Assembly: GCA_903930015.1 (NCBI GenBank)
Contig: CAIYXB010000193.1
Span: 1-38,743 of the forward strand
From: an uncultured bacterium
Lineage (GTDB): Bacteria; Cyanobacteriota; Vampirovibrionia; LMEP-6097
DNA length: 38,743 bases
Direction of reading: 5' to 3'
Below the pieces are notes generated by a model. The model searched no databases, was not told the DNA's origin, and saw only the letters and a list, made by a program, of their open reading frames with translations. Positions 25,123 to 32,428 of the stretch are shown here, in pieces. Made by a program: the position numbers and the translations under genes. Position 1 is the stretch's first letter. Each line of letters opens with the position of its first letter.

Positions 25123-25887
25123 GTGTTTCAATCACTTGAAGAATTTTTAAAAACAAAAAAGCTAGAAGACCATCAATCGATAGCTATATCTATTACAAAT
25201 CTCAATAGAAAAATAGAATATAAATTTAACGAGACTGAGGCTTTTTATCCTGCAAGCCTAATTAAACTCTTTGCAGCTTTTTATGCAGCTGAGAAACTTA
25301 AAAACTCTAAGCTAGAAGATTTTGCTTTTAATGATTTAAATGTTGCTATTAGAAATTCTCTAGAAGAGTCTGATAATGATGCTTTGTCTTTGGTATATGA
25401 TTTTATTTCTGGTTCTTCTTCTGGAGTTTATGATAAAAAATCGTTTGCTAGTTTTGCTAAAGCTCGGAATTCAATCACAGACTATTTTCAAGAAATAGGA
25501 TTTTCTAATGAGCTTGCCTTGCATAATAAATGTTATAGTTTTGCACCTTATGGTAAAGATCTCAAACTATTTTTAAAACAAGGTTCTAATAAGGTTTTAA
25601 TTAGTGATATTGAAAAGATAATGAATTTGATTATCAATAAACAATCAGAGCTTTTGGAATTTATGCTCCGCTCGGGTGAATGTGAGCAAAGTGAATTTAT
25701 CTATAAGGGTCTAAATGAAGAGAAGTTAGATTTCTTTTATTCTAAAGCTGGCTGGACGACAAGTGTTCGTCATGATGTTGCTTATTTTTCTTATAACAAA
25801 GAAAAATATCTTTTGGTGGTTTTAACTAAGGGACTTAGTGAAGATAAAGAGTTAATACCTAGATTATCTAGTTTGATTTTTGCTTAA
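25123..25887 (+). CDS. Serine beta-lactamase-fold hydrolase without signal peptide
   Basis: The three active-site elements of the class A beta-lactamase/transpeptidase fold are visible in order: SLIK with the nucleophile Ser45 and Lys48, SDN (83-85), and KAG (208-210) in place of KTG. The omega-loop ExxLN of true class A enzymes is not apparent, so antibiotic hydrolysis is unlikely; an esterase or peptidase role is more plausible. At 254 residues it begins almost at the domain, with no signal peptide, unusual for a family that normally works in the periplasm. The start is GTG, with no Shine-Dalgarno sequence; TATAGT lies just upstream. Confidence 0.75.
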   Translation: MFQSLEEFLKTKKLEDHQSIAISITNLNRKIEYKFNETEAFYPASLIKLFAAFYAAEKLKNSKLEDFAFNDLNVAIRNSLEESDNDALSLVYDFISGSSSGVYDKKSFASFAKARNSITDYFQEIGFSNELALHNKCYSFAPYGKDLKLFLKQGSNKVLISDIEKIMNLIINKQSELLEFMLRSGECEQSEFIYKGLNEEKLDFFYSKAGWTTSVRHDVAYFSYNKEKYLLVVLTKGLSEDKELIPRLSSLIFA

Positions 25888-25948
25888 TAAAACTTCAGAG
25901 AAATGTTATATGAATTGTCGCAAAAAGACCCGGTCGTGGAGGGGCAAT

Positions 25949-26395
25949 TTAATTTGTGCCAAACCATTTCTTCAAAGCTGTTTCATCCAAGCTATATTTA
26001 CCAGGACCAGTTGTTGCTAAGACAAAAAGCATAATGAAGTAATAAAGCGGTATTTCATAACCACTTGCGCTTGCTGCAAAACCGTTTTTCCAGTGCACCA
26101 TAGTAATTGCTACAAGCATTGTCACCATCAAGGGTATACAGATTAATCTAGTTTTTAAACCAAGTGCTAAAAATACAACACCAAGCGCTTCTGTTGTTGT
26201 TGCAAGTACAGCATTCCAGTAAGGGTAAGGTAAGTGTAAAGTATTGGTAAACCAAGCGACAGTAGCATCAAAGTTACTTAACTTTCTAACTGCAGGTTCA
26301 TAAAATCCGTAGGCTAATATAAATCTCATCAAAAGTAATGACAGACCCTGAAAAGAGCGCAGCAATTTTATAATTGCTTGAGGTATTTTGTGCAT
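25949..26395 (-). CDS. DoxX-family membrane protein
   Basis: A 148-residue integral membrane protein with about four helices. The order of features is that of DoxX: an N-terminal helix with LRFILAYGF-like wording and G-F-Y-E-P, then NTLHLPYPYWNAVLATTTEALGVV with a conserved Glu, and a last helix ending in ATTGPGKYSLD, close to the family's GPGxxSLD. Its role is poorly defined; relatives are linked to redox and sulfur stress. It is the last gene of a leftward operon, 17 nt after the hypothetical gene and downstream of nrdB. Confidence 0.85.
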   Translation of the reverse strand: MHKIPQAIIKLLRSFQGLSLLLMRFILAYGFYEPAVRKLSNFDATVAWFTNTLHLPYPYWNAVLATTTEALGVVFLALGLKTRLICIPLMVTMLVAITMVHWKNGFAASASGYEIPLYYFIMLFVLATTGPGKYSLDETALKKWFGTN

Positions 26396-26412
26396 TAATA
26401 TTTAATATAGCA

Positions 26413-27033
26413 CTAGCTTTGCGTATTTTGTGGGCTTAAATCTAGTGTTAGCGTGACGTCAGGTACTCCCTTGTGGTTTGTTGTAGGATCTTCTTCTGTT
26501 GCAAATATTAACTCTCCTTTGAATCTAACACTCAATTCTTTTATATAGGCAAAATTTTCTTGCTGCGGATCAATTTGAATCTTAGCTCTATAACTTAGGG
26601 TTTCTTCATTATCAGAACAGTTTATATCTGCTTCGATGATTTCAAATTCGTTTTCATTATTGGGATTTGGTTCTAGTCTGGTGGTATGAATTTGAGAATA
26701 ATCGTCGCTATCTATAGCTTGAAATTCTCTAGGCTCGCATAAACTTTCTATACTATATCCAGGTTCCCTTCTTAAAAAATCAATAGTATCTTTCACACCC
26801 TCTTTAAAGCCTGTCATTAAATAAGTAATAAAGTTTTTCAAGATTATTTTGTTAGCTTCTGGTAATGTTTCCAGTTCATCAATTTTTTTGTGAATATTTC
26901 TTAAAAGCTTTTCGTCTCTTTGCTGAGCAGGTCCCTGACCCTGAGGAATTTGAGCTAGAAAACTATTATTAGAGTTCCTTGGTCCAGACTGATTATTATT
27001 ATGACCCGATGGGGGTAGTAGAGGCATTGACAT
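26413..27033 (-). CDS. Unknown 206-residue protein in the nrdB operon
   Basis: Not recognised. The first 40 residues are low-complexity (Pro, Gly, Asn, Gln) and probably disordered. A helical segment follows (about 42-88), then a strand-rich acidic domain (about 100-206) with alternating hydrophobic residues, such as FEIIEADI and DVTLTLDLS. There is no signal peptide or membrane helix. It lies 41 nt after nrdB and 17 nt before doxX, so it is probably co-transcribed with both. An ACACAATAT half-site resembling an NrdR box sits in the 41-nt gap (27047-27055). Confidence 0.65.
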   Translation of the reverse strand: MSMPLLPPSGHNNNQSGPRNSNNSFLAQIPQGQGPAQQRDEKLLRNIHKKIDELETLPEANKIILKNFITYLMTGFKEGVKDTIDFLRREPGYSIESLCEPREFQAIDSDDYSQIHTTRLEPNPNNENEFEIIEADINCSDNEETLSYRAKIQIDPQQENFAYIKELSVRFKGELIFATEEDPTTNHKGVPDVTLTLDLSPQNTQS

Positions 27034-27074
27034 CGTAATTATCTTAACACAATATCGTGAAAATTATGCTATGA

Positions 27075-28184
27075 CTATTCCCAGTCATCAAGAATTGCGC
27101 CTTTAGCGTACTCTGTAGCCCTTGTTTCAAAGAAATTAGCGTGCTCTTTACCATTTACCATTAAATTCAACCAAGGTAGTGGATTTTCTGTGATATCATA
27201 TTTAGGATCTAAGTTAAGGTCACCAAGTCTTTTGTTTGCGACATAGCGAATATACTTTTTCACGTCTTCAGGCTTTAGCCCTTCAACAGCACCAAGGGCA
27301 AAGCAAGTATCAATAAAATTATCTTCTAAAAGCACCATCTCATCGCAAGCCTTGTAAAGCTTATCTCTAAAATCTTCAGTCCAAAGATAAGGTCTTTCAG
27401 AAATATATTCTCTAAAGAGTGCGCAAACGCCTTCTGAGTGTAAAGATTCATCACGTATAGACCAAGTGATAATTTGACCTACGTTTTTAAGCAATCCACG
27501 TCTTGGGAAATTCATTAGAATTGCAAAACTCGCAAACAAAGAAACTCCTTCCATGAATCCACCAAAGCAAGCAAGATTATAAGCAATATCTTCTTCAGTA
27601 TCTATTTTTAAATTCTGTAGATATTCATATTTGTTTTTCATTGCTTCGTATTCACGAAAAGCTTTGTATTCTACATCAGGTAATCCTAAAGTATCATTTA
27701 AATGTGAGTAAGCCCAAACATGCACTGTTTCCATTGCAGCAAAGGCTGTCAGCATCATGGTAATTTCTGGTTTTGGGAAAACGGTTACTAATTGAGTATT
27801 ATAATTATTTTGAACTTCAAGATCACCTTGAGTAAAAAATCTCAAAACTTGAATAATCAAATTTGATTCTTGCGCTGTCAGTTTAGTTTTAAAATCAACT
27901 AAATCATCAGCCATCGGAACTTCAGTTGGTAGCCAGTGTGCTTGTTGTTGTAATTTGAAATACTCAAAAAATTGTGGGTATTCAAAAGGTTTGTAATAAT
28001 CTCTTAAACGTAATATATCTCTTTTTTGAAACTCAACTACTTTAACCGGAGCCTTAGTCTCCTCAAAATCTTCTATTAACGCAGCAGTAGCTTCTTTAAT
28101 TTGTTCTTTTGCTTCCATAACCTTAGTTTGAAGATTAGCTCTTTTTTCTATTTCTGGGGTTATTGCAAGGTTTGTTTTTGACAT
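27075..28184 (-). CDS. nrdB: Class I ribonucleotide reductase small subunit NrdB
   Basis: Houses the di-iron/tyrosyl-radical cofactor that starts ribonucleotide reduction by NrdA. All expected residues can be placed: metal ligands D121, E152, H155, E212, E246 and H249, and the radical Tyr159 four residues after H155 (METVHVWAYS). Spacing from D121 to E152 (31 residues) matches the Escherichia coli protein. The 369-residue length is normal. GGAG lies 9 nt before the ATG. It leads a leftward operon with a hypothetical gene and doxX; nrdA is not in the window. The intact radical site implies oxygen-dependent DNA precursor synthesis. Confidence 0.95.
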   Translation of the reverse strand: MSKTNLAITPEIEKRANLQTKVMEAKEQIKEATAALIEDFEETKAPVKVVEFQKRDILRLRDYYKPFEYPQFFEYFKLQQQAHWLPTEVPMADDLVDFKTKLTAQESNLIIQVLRFFTQGDLEVQNNYNTQLVTVFPKPEITMMLTAFAAMETVHVWAYSHLNDTLGLPDVEYKAFREYEAMKNKYEYLQNLKIDTEEDIAYNLACFGGFMEGVSLFASFAILMNFPRRGLLKNVGQIITWSIRDESLHSEGVCALFREYISERPYLWTEDFRDKLYKACDEMVLLEDNFIDTCFALGAVEGLKPEDVKKYIRYVANKRLGDLNLDPKYDITENPLPWLNLMVNGKEHANFFETRATEYAKGAILDDWE

Positions 28185-28528
28185 TAAATTGTTACTCCAA
28201 CAGGTTATAAAAGCAGATAAAGATAAGACTATCCATATTCTGCACTAGTTTTGTAGACGAAGCTTTCTAAAGAAAGTATCCCATATATCTAGTGTAATTT
28301 TTGCAATATTTTACTTAAATTACGCTGGATATGTATCCAAGGATCTTTAATATAGAGCTTTTTGCAGAGCTATGCAAGGCTAAGCAGTCTTTATTTTCCT
28401 AATAAAAATCTAATTTAACGTGAGTGGTCTAAAACCCTTTAATCAAAAGGCTTAAAGAGAAAAGAGCTTGGATAAAAAGAACTTAATTGAAAAACAATTG
28501 ACCAATTCAAATATCTAATAACTTAAAA
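28185..28528. other. 344-nt intergenic region upstream of nrdB
   Basis: No gene, tRNA or clear riboswitch is seen. The region is AT-rich with several weak inverted repeats, such as CCCTTT/AAAAGG near 28435-28451. It must contain the nrdB promoter and probably the 3' end of the MerC-like transcript. The only notable site is the NrdR-like sequence at 28280-28295. Confidence 0.5.
28280..28295 (-). promoter_or_regulatory. Possible NrdR box upstream of nrdB
   Basis: Read on the minus strand, ACACTAGATATATGGG matches 12 of 16 positions of the NrdR box ACACWATATATWGTGT, with a perfect left half. NrdR boxes normally occur as a close pair. A second candidate at 28242-28257 is poorer and its spacing of 38 nt is not the usual three helical turns, so this is weak. 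Confidence 0.25.
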
Positions 28529-28936
28529 CTAGTGTCCGTGATCGTCATGACAGGTATTGCAGTGATTGCAAAGTTTCATGTTGATAAAGTGAGAAGCAGC
28601 GATCGAAAGGCCGCCTAGTGCCATTAATAGTGGCTCAGGTAGTGCTATTGATTCAAGTCTTGAAAGATATATAAAACAAGCACCTAAAAGTAAAAGATAT
28701 AAAGGTTCAAATTTACGGTGATCCTTGTAGAAACCCCATACCAAGCTTAAAAAAGCTAAACCTAAACTCACTAAAATTATTGTTGTTTCAAATTTTTCTT
28801 CAAAAATAAATCCAAGTCCAATCAAAGGTGCAACGGTAATTAAAATAGGGGCCATAGCACAATGAACGGCACAAGCAGAGCTTATAGCCATGCCAATTTT
28901 GTCTAAGATATTTTTTTTATTTATTCGCGCAAGCAC
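28529..28936 (-). CDS. MerC-domain membrane protein
   Basis: A 135-residue protein with about four membrane helices. The first helix contains CAVHCAMAP (about 22-30), the paired-Cys motif typical of MerC-type proteins, which move or bind mercury and other metal ions. The C-terminus carries another cluster, CNHCNTC then HDDHGH (about 123-135), suggesting metal binding at the membrane face. No mercuric reductase or MerR is nearby, so a role in general metal handling is more likely than mercury resistance. The GTG start has TAAAAT 9 nt upstream and no Shine-Dalgarno sequence. Confidence 0.82.
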   Translation of the reverse strand: MLARINKKNILDKIGMAISSACAVHCAMAPILITVAPLIGLGFIFEEKFETTIILVSLGLAFLSLVWGFYKDHRKFEPLYLLLLGACFIYLSRLESIALPEPLLMALGGLSIAASHFINMKLCNHCNTCHDDHGH

Positions 28937-29012
28937 CTAAGTACTATTTTAGCTTATTGAGTAAAGCTATGTTGAAAATCAAATAAAACCTTTATTTGGA
29001 GAAAAGCGAATA

Positions 29013-29033
29013 CCCCGAAGCTTGCTTCGAGGG
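29013..29033. repeat. CGAAGC/GCTTCG palindrome
   Basis: CGAAGC (29016-29021) and GCTTCG (29024-29029) form a hairpin with a 2-nt centre, flanked by CC and GG. It belongs to the same gap as the large inverted repeat at 29047-29131 and resembles interspersed repeats of the CCTCGAAGC...GCTTCGGGG kind. Confidence 0.45.
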
Positions 29034-29046
29034 ATGAGCGTCACGT

Positions 29047-29131
29047 TAAAAGCCACCTTACCTAAAATTTCTCTAATTTCGCAGCAAGTCAGTGAGGTAT
29101 TTACGAGAAATTTTAGGTAAGGTGGCTTTTA
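29047..29131. repeat. Perfect 27-bp inverted repeat with 31-nt spacer
   Basis: The arms at 29047-29073 and 29105-29131 are exact reverse complements, beginning TAAAAGCCACCTTACC. The spacer is 29074-29104. It lies 68 nt beyond the stop of the leftward CorC/HlyC gene. A T-run follows only on the plus strand (ATCAAGGTTTTTTT), where no gene ends, so a terminator role for the upstream gene is doubtful. A recent palindromic mobile repeat or a structured RNA fits better. Confidence 0.75.
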
Positions 29132-29198
29132 TCAAGGTTTTTTTACAAGCTAAAGAAAACAATTCAAGAGATTGAAGAAAATCTCAGACGCATATTTT

Positions 29199-30512
29199 TT
29201 AAGCAAGCAATCTTACTTGGCGTACTCTATTTTCGGTATGTTCTTCAATGCGGAGTTTCTTGTCCTCTACTTCTACCAAATCCCCAACTTTAGGCTCTGT
29301 ACCAATTAAACCAAAAACAAAACCACCAATTGTATCGTAATGTTCTGATCTAAAATTCGTACCAATCTCTTCATTTACATCATCAAGCAAAAGTAAACCA
29401 TCAATTAAAATATCTCCGTTATCAAGTTTGATAATTGGATCTCTTTCTTGGTTGTCTTCTTCATCTTCGATTTCACCAAAAACTTCTTCAACAATATCTT
29501 CGACTGTAACAAGACCACAAGTTCCACCAAACTCATCAATTAAGATTGCCATTTGTTTTTTCTTTTCTTGCATTAATTTTAATAGATCTAAAACGTACAT
29601 TCCGTCTGATACTTTAAGAATGTCACTTAAAAGAGTTTTGATATTATTATTGATTTGTTTTTTTTGATAAGCGTTTAAAAAGTCCTTAATAGTGCAATAG
29701 CCAATAATATTATCCATCTTGTCTTCAAAAACTGGAAATCTAGAATGAGTGGATGCAGTCGCTTCCTGAGCGGCTTCTTCGATAGTCATACTTGCGTTAA
29801 GACAAAATATATCAGATCTTGGCACCATTATTTCTCTTGCAATAGTATCGTTGAAATCAAAAACATTTTGCATGATTTGTTCTTCATCTTCTTCAAGTAC
29901 TCCTTGAGCTTGCGAACTACTAAGTATCAGTTTTAATTCATCTTCAGTGTGAGAACTATCTTCAAAATTTGCTTCAATATTAAGCATTCTAAGTGCAATA
30001 TTTGAAAACCAATTGAGTATTTGAACTGGTATTTTAAAAAGGATGTATAAAAATCTTAAATAGCCAGCAAGTGCAAAAGCAATTCCTTCAGGGTTAATGA
30101 TAGAAAGGTTTTTAGGAATTACTTCACCGAGAATTACATGGAAAAAAGTAATTAAAGCAATTGATAAAACAATTGATAGTGGATGAGTATCAAAAGTAAG
30201 ATTTAAGTCAATAAATATTGGTTGTAAAACCTTTGATAATTCGGCTTCAGCAACAGCACCAAGAGCTAAACTAGCGATCGTAATTCCAATTTGACATGCC
30301 GAAATATAGTCATTGATTTTACTTGTAATAACTTGTAGTAATTTCGCAGTTTTAATTTTTTTAGGTGAGTAATCATTATCGTTTGGATCAGCATCCGCTA
30401 TGTGATCTATTTGAGTTCGCCTAAGTCTTGCTATGGCAAATTCACCTGCGACAAATGTAGCATTTAAAAATATCAGAAAAAAAATTAAAAGTATCGAGGG
30501 AAGGTGTTCCAT
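29199..30512 (-). CDS. CorC/HlyC-type membrane protein (DUF21 and CBS domains)
   Basis: Members of this family act in magnesium or cobalt efflux or in membrane stress; the exact role varies. The 437-residue protein has a DUF21 membrane domain with about four helices (1-190), the connector EIMVPRSDIFCL (about 226-237), a CBS pair (about 215-335) with GFGEIEDE-like wording in VEEVFGEIEDEED (about 343-355), and a C-terminal CorC_HlyC domain (about 360-437). A perfect TATAAT on the minus strand ends 8 nt before the ATG, so the transcript is probably leaderless. Confidence 0.92.
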   Translation of the reverse strand: MEHLPSILLIFFLIFLNATFVAGEFAIARLRRTQIDHIADADPNDNDYSPKKIKTAKLLQVITSKINDYISACQIGITIASLALGAVAEAELSKVLQPIFIDLNLTFDTHPLSIVLSIALITFFHVILGEVIPKNLSIINPEGIAFALAGYLRFLYILFKIPVQILNWFSNIALRMLNIEANFEDSSHTEDELKLILSSSQAQGVLEEDEEQIMQNVFDFNDTIAREIMVPRSDIFCLNASMTIEEAAQEATASTHSRFPVFEDKMDNIIGYCTIKDFLNAYQKKQINNNIKTLLSDILKVSDGMYVLDLLKLMQEKKKQMAILIDEFGGTCGLVTVEDIVEEVFGEIEDEEDNQERDPIIKLDNGDILIDGLLLLDDVNEEIGTNFRSEHYDTIGGFVFGLIGTEPKVGDLVEVEDKKLRIEEHTENRVRQVRLLA

Positions 30513-30520
30513 CTGGGTTT

Positions 30521-30526
30521 ATTATA
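30521..30526 (-). promoter_or_regulatory. -10 box of the CorC/HlyC gene
   Basis: The plus-strand ATTATA is a perfect TATAAT on the minus strand, 8 nt before the start codon. This places the transcription start within about 2 nt of the ATG. Confidence 0.55.
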
Positions 30527-30642
30527 GGAATAATATACCACGTCAGGCTTAGGTTTTAGGGGTTTTTTGCTAAATCTACACTAAATTTCGGGCTTTTTTT
30601 ACTTGAGCTAGGTTCTTTGCTCTATGCTGCTTTAAACTCATC

Positions 30643-31527
30643 ATGACGTTATTTACGGGTATGTTAAAAGCAAAAATTTTAAGGGTTTTATTTATATTAG
30701 TTACTGTTTTGTTAACAAGCCTGCCTGCGCAAGCAGCTGCTGAGGAAGATACCTCTATAAATAATGAAACATTAACGGGTGGAATTGTTACTAATGAAGG
30801 TTATTATTTACCAAAATCTACTAGAATACCAGTCACGCTAAGGACTCCAATTGATACTAGAGTAAATAACGTTGGCGATATGATTACAGCACAGACAACT
30901 CAAGATCTAGTGATTGGAGGTCATGTAGTAGTGCCAGCTAGAAGTTTTTTACATGGTCATATTACAGAATTGCAAGCTCCAGGAAGATTTCATAAAGCAC
31001 CAAAATTAAATATCAGTTTTGATAGTCTATCGCTACCTGGATCAACCGGTAAAAGAAAGTCAGTGAACCTGTTTGCGAGTATTAATGCTGCAGAAGTATT
31101 AAAGAAAGCAGAAGCTGTTAATGATGGGGCAAGCTATAAATCTAAAGCTAAAAAATACGGAGCGGCAGGCGCAGCTATTGGTGCACTTGCTTTGCACGGT
31201 GCAACTAGAGGAGTGCCACAATTTCAAATAATGGGAATCACGGCGCTGAGCCAATTTGGTTATTTAGCAGGTGGTGCAATAGGTGGTGCTTTAATAGCAT
31301 CTAGTCTTATTACTAAAGATGATGTACGCATGGAGCCAGGTACTGAACTTGTTGTTATGGTTGATGCAACAACTATGGATAACTTCGAGGAATTTCATCC
31401 TTTATCTCAGGATAATTTGAAAGATTTGGGACCAGAAGATGCTTATGATACTTTTGGTACGATCAAGTCAGAGCCTTTAGCAGACCTCACGGATAAGAAA
31501 AAAATCAATAAGGCAAGCATTTTATAG
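30643..31527 (+). CDS. Exported protein with VirB10/TrbI-like beta domain
   Basis: A 294-residue protein with a signal peptide (about 1-32, ending PAQAAA); an in-frame ATG at 30661 is an alternative start. The region at about 57-135 (IPVTLRTPIDTRV...GDMITAQTTQDLVIGG...VPARSFLHGHITEL) has the pattern seen in TrbI/VirB10-like beta domains and related envelope proteins: a sequence that sets a property from a surface default, then P-A-G/R-S-x-L-x-G-x-I. A glycine-zipper-like stretch (about 172-180 and 207-220) follows. There are no other secretion genes nearby, so a conjugation role is not supported. It ends before a strong terminator. Confidence 0.55.
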   Translation: MTLFTGMLKAKILRVLFILVTVLLTSLPAQAAAEEDTSINNETLTGGIVTNEGYYLPKSTRIPVTLRTPIDTRVNNVGDMITAQTTQDLVIGGHVVVPARSFLHGHITELQAPGRFHKAPKLNISFDSLSLPGSTGKRKSVNLFASINAAEVLKKAEAVNDGASYKSKAKKYGAAGAAIGALALHGATRGVPQFQIMGITALSQFGYLAGGAIGGALIASSLITKDDVRMEPGTELVVMVDATTMDNFEEFHPLSQDNLKDLGPEDAYDTFGTIKSEPLADLTDKKKINKASIL

Positions 31528-31536
31528 GGTAACCCT

Positions 31537-31553
31537 TTGGGGTCTGACCCCAA
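31537..31553. repeat. TTGGGGTC-N-GACCCCAA palindrome
   Basis: A 17-nt perfect palindrome around one central base, 9 nt after the stop at 31527. Similar GGGGTCAGACCCC sequences occur as REP-type repeats in various bacteria. No second copy was noticed here, though GGGTC/GACCC arms recur at 37705-37773. Confidence 0.5.
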
Positions 31554-31562
31554 TAGATTCAA

Positions 31563-31593
31563 AAAAAAGCCCAGAAATTTTCTGGGCTTTTTT
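31563..31593. terminator. Strong bidirectional intrinsic terminator
   Basis: AAAAAAGCCCAGAA (31563-31576) pairs with TTCTGGGCTTTTTT (31580-31593) in a 14-bp stem with a tiny loop. It has A-runs on one side and T-runs on the other, so it works both ways. It sits between the convergent ends of the exported protein (31527) and the FKBP gene (31627). Confidence 0.92.
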
Positions 31594-31626
31594 AATTCAT
31601 ATTTCGATTGTCTTTTTTCTTCTAAC

Positions 31627-32232
31627 TTAAGCAGCAGGTGCAGTAGGAGCTTCAGCATTAGGAGCTGGAGCAGCAGGAGCTTCAGCAGCAGGCGCAGGCG
31701 CAGCAGCAGGTGCTGGATTCACGCTTGGAGCTTGAACATCTACTAAAGTTACTTCAAAGTTTAAATCTTTACCAGCAAGTGGGTGATTGTAATCTAAAGT
31801 AACATTTTGCTCGTCAATTTTTACAACTTTCATTGGAGTTTGAACAACTTGACCATTTGGACCTTTGTTATTTGCGAAAATAACAGCTCCTTCTTTAAGC
31901 TCGATGTTAGCGAATTTGCCATCTTTAGGTAAAGTAATAACTTTAGCTGCATCAGGCTCACCGTAAGCATCTTTAGCTTTAACTAAAAAAGTTTTAGTTT
32001 GACCAGGCTTAAGAGCAATAACTTGTTTCTCAAACTCAGGTATAACTTGGTTAGCACCAACTAAGAATGCTAATGGTTGTTTATTTTCAGTAGTATCAAA
32101 AACAGTTCCGTCAGCTAAAGTACCTTTGTAATTTACTTTAACTATAGAGCCATTTGATATTGGAGCTTGCTTAGCGCAAGATACAAAACTAAAAGCAAAA
32201 AGACCGATAATAAATAATTTTAAATTTTTCAT
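31627..32232 (-). CDS. SlyD-like FKBP peptidyl-prolyl isomerase lipoprotein
   Basis: Accelerates proline isomerisation in exported proteins. The start at 32232 is chosen over an earlier in-frame one (32319) because it opens a lipoprotein signal MKNLKLFIIGLFAFSFVSC with Cys19 at the lipobox and has GAGG about 13 nt upstream. The FKBP core VKVNYKGTLADGTVFDTT (31-48), PEFEKQVIALKPGQ (65-78) and a SlyD-type flap with YNHPLAGKDLNFEV (148-161) are clear. The last 30 residues are a Pro/Ala/Glu tail (PAPAAAPAPAAEAP-type). SlyD itself is cytoplasmic, so a lipoprotein version is notable. It faces the terminator at 31563-31593. Confidence 0.9.
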   Translation of the reverse strand: MKNLKLFIIGLFAFSFVSCAKQAPISNGSIVKVNYKGTLADGTVFDTTENKQPLAFLVGANQVIPEFEKQVIALKPGQTKTFLVKAKDAYGEPDAAKVITLPKDGKFANIELKEGAVIFANNKGPNGQVVQTPMKVVKIDEQNVTLDYNHPLAGKDLNFEVTLVDVQAPSVNPAPAAAPAPAAEAPAAPAPNAEAPTAPAA

Positions 32233-32428
32233 GTGACTAATATTCCTCAACTCAAATGATTCTAAAACAAGTATCAAACTTTGTAAGCTTATATTAAGAA
32301 TTTCTTTTGAAATTGACACCTCTCAATCGGTTCGGTGGCTTTTGTCCTGTCGTTCATGCATCAAAGCACTTCGTTGGTATTCGTTTTACTCTAAATAATA
32401 TCTTGATGAGTATATACAGTGAAAGGGT

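Noticed and set aside
25888-25948. GACCCGGTC sequence as a terminator after doxX
   Set aside because: The symmetric part leaves only a 1-nt loop, so it cannot form a useful hairpin.
31443-31746. Short open frames on both strands across the terminator
   Set aside because: They span the hairpin at 31563-31593 and the coding ends of two well-supported genes.
32233-32319. Longer N-terminus for the FKBP protein
   Set aside because: The start at 32232 opens a lipoprotein signal and has a GAGG upstream; the extra 29 residues would bury the signal.
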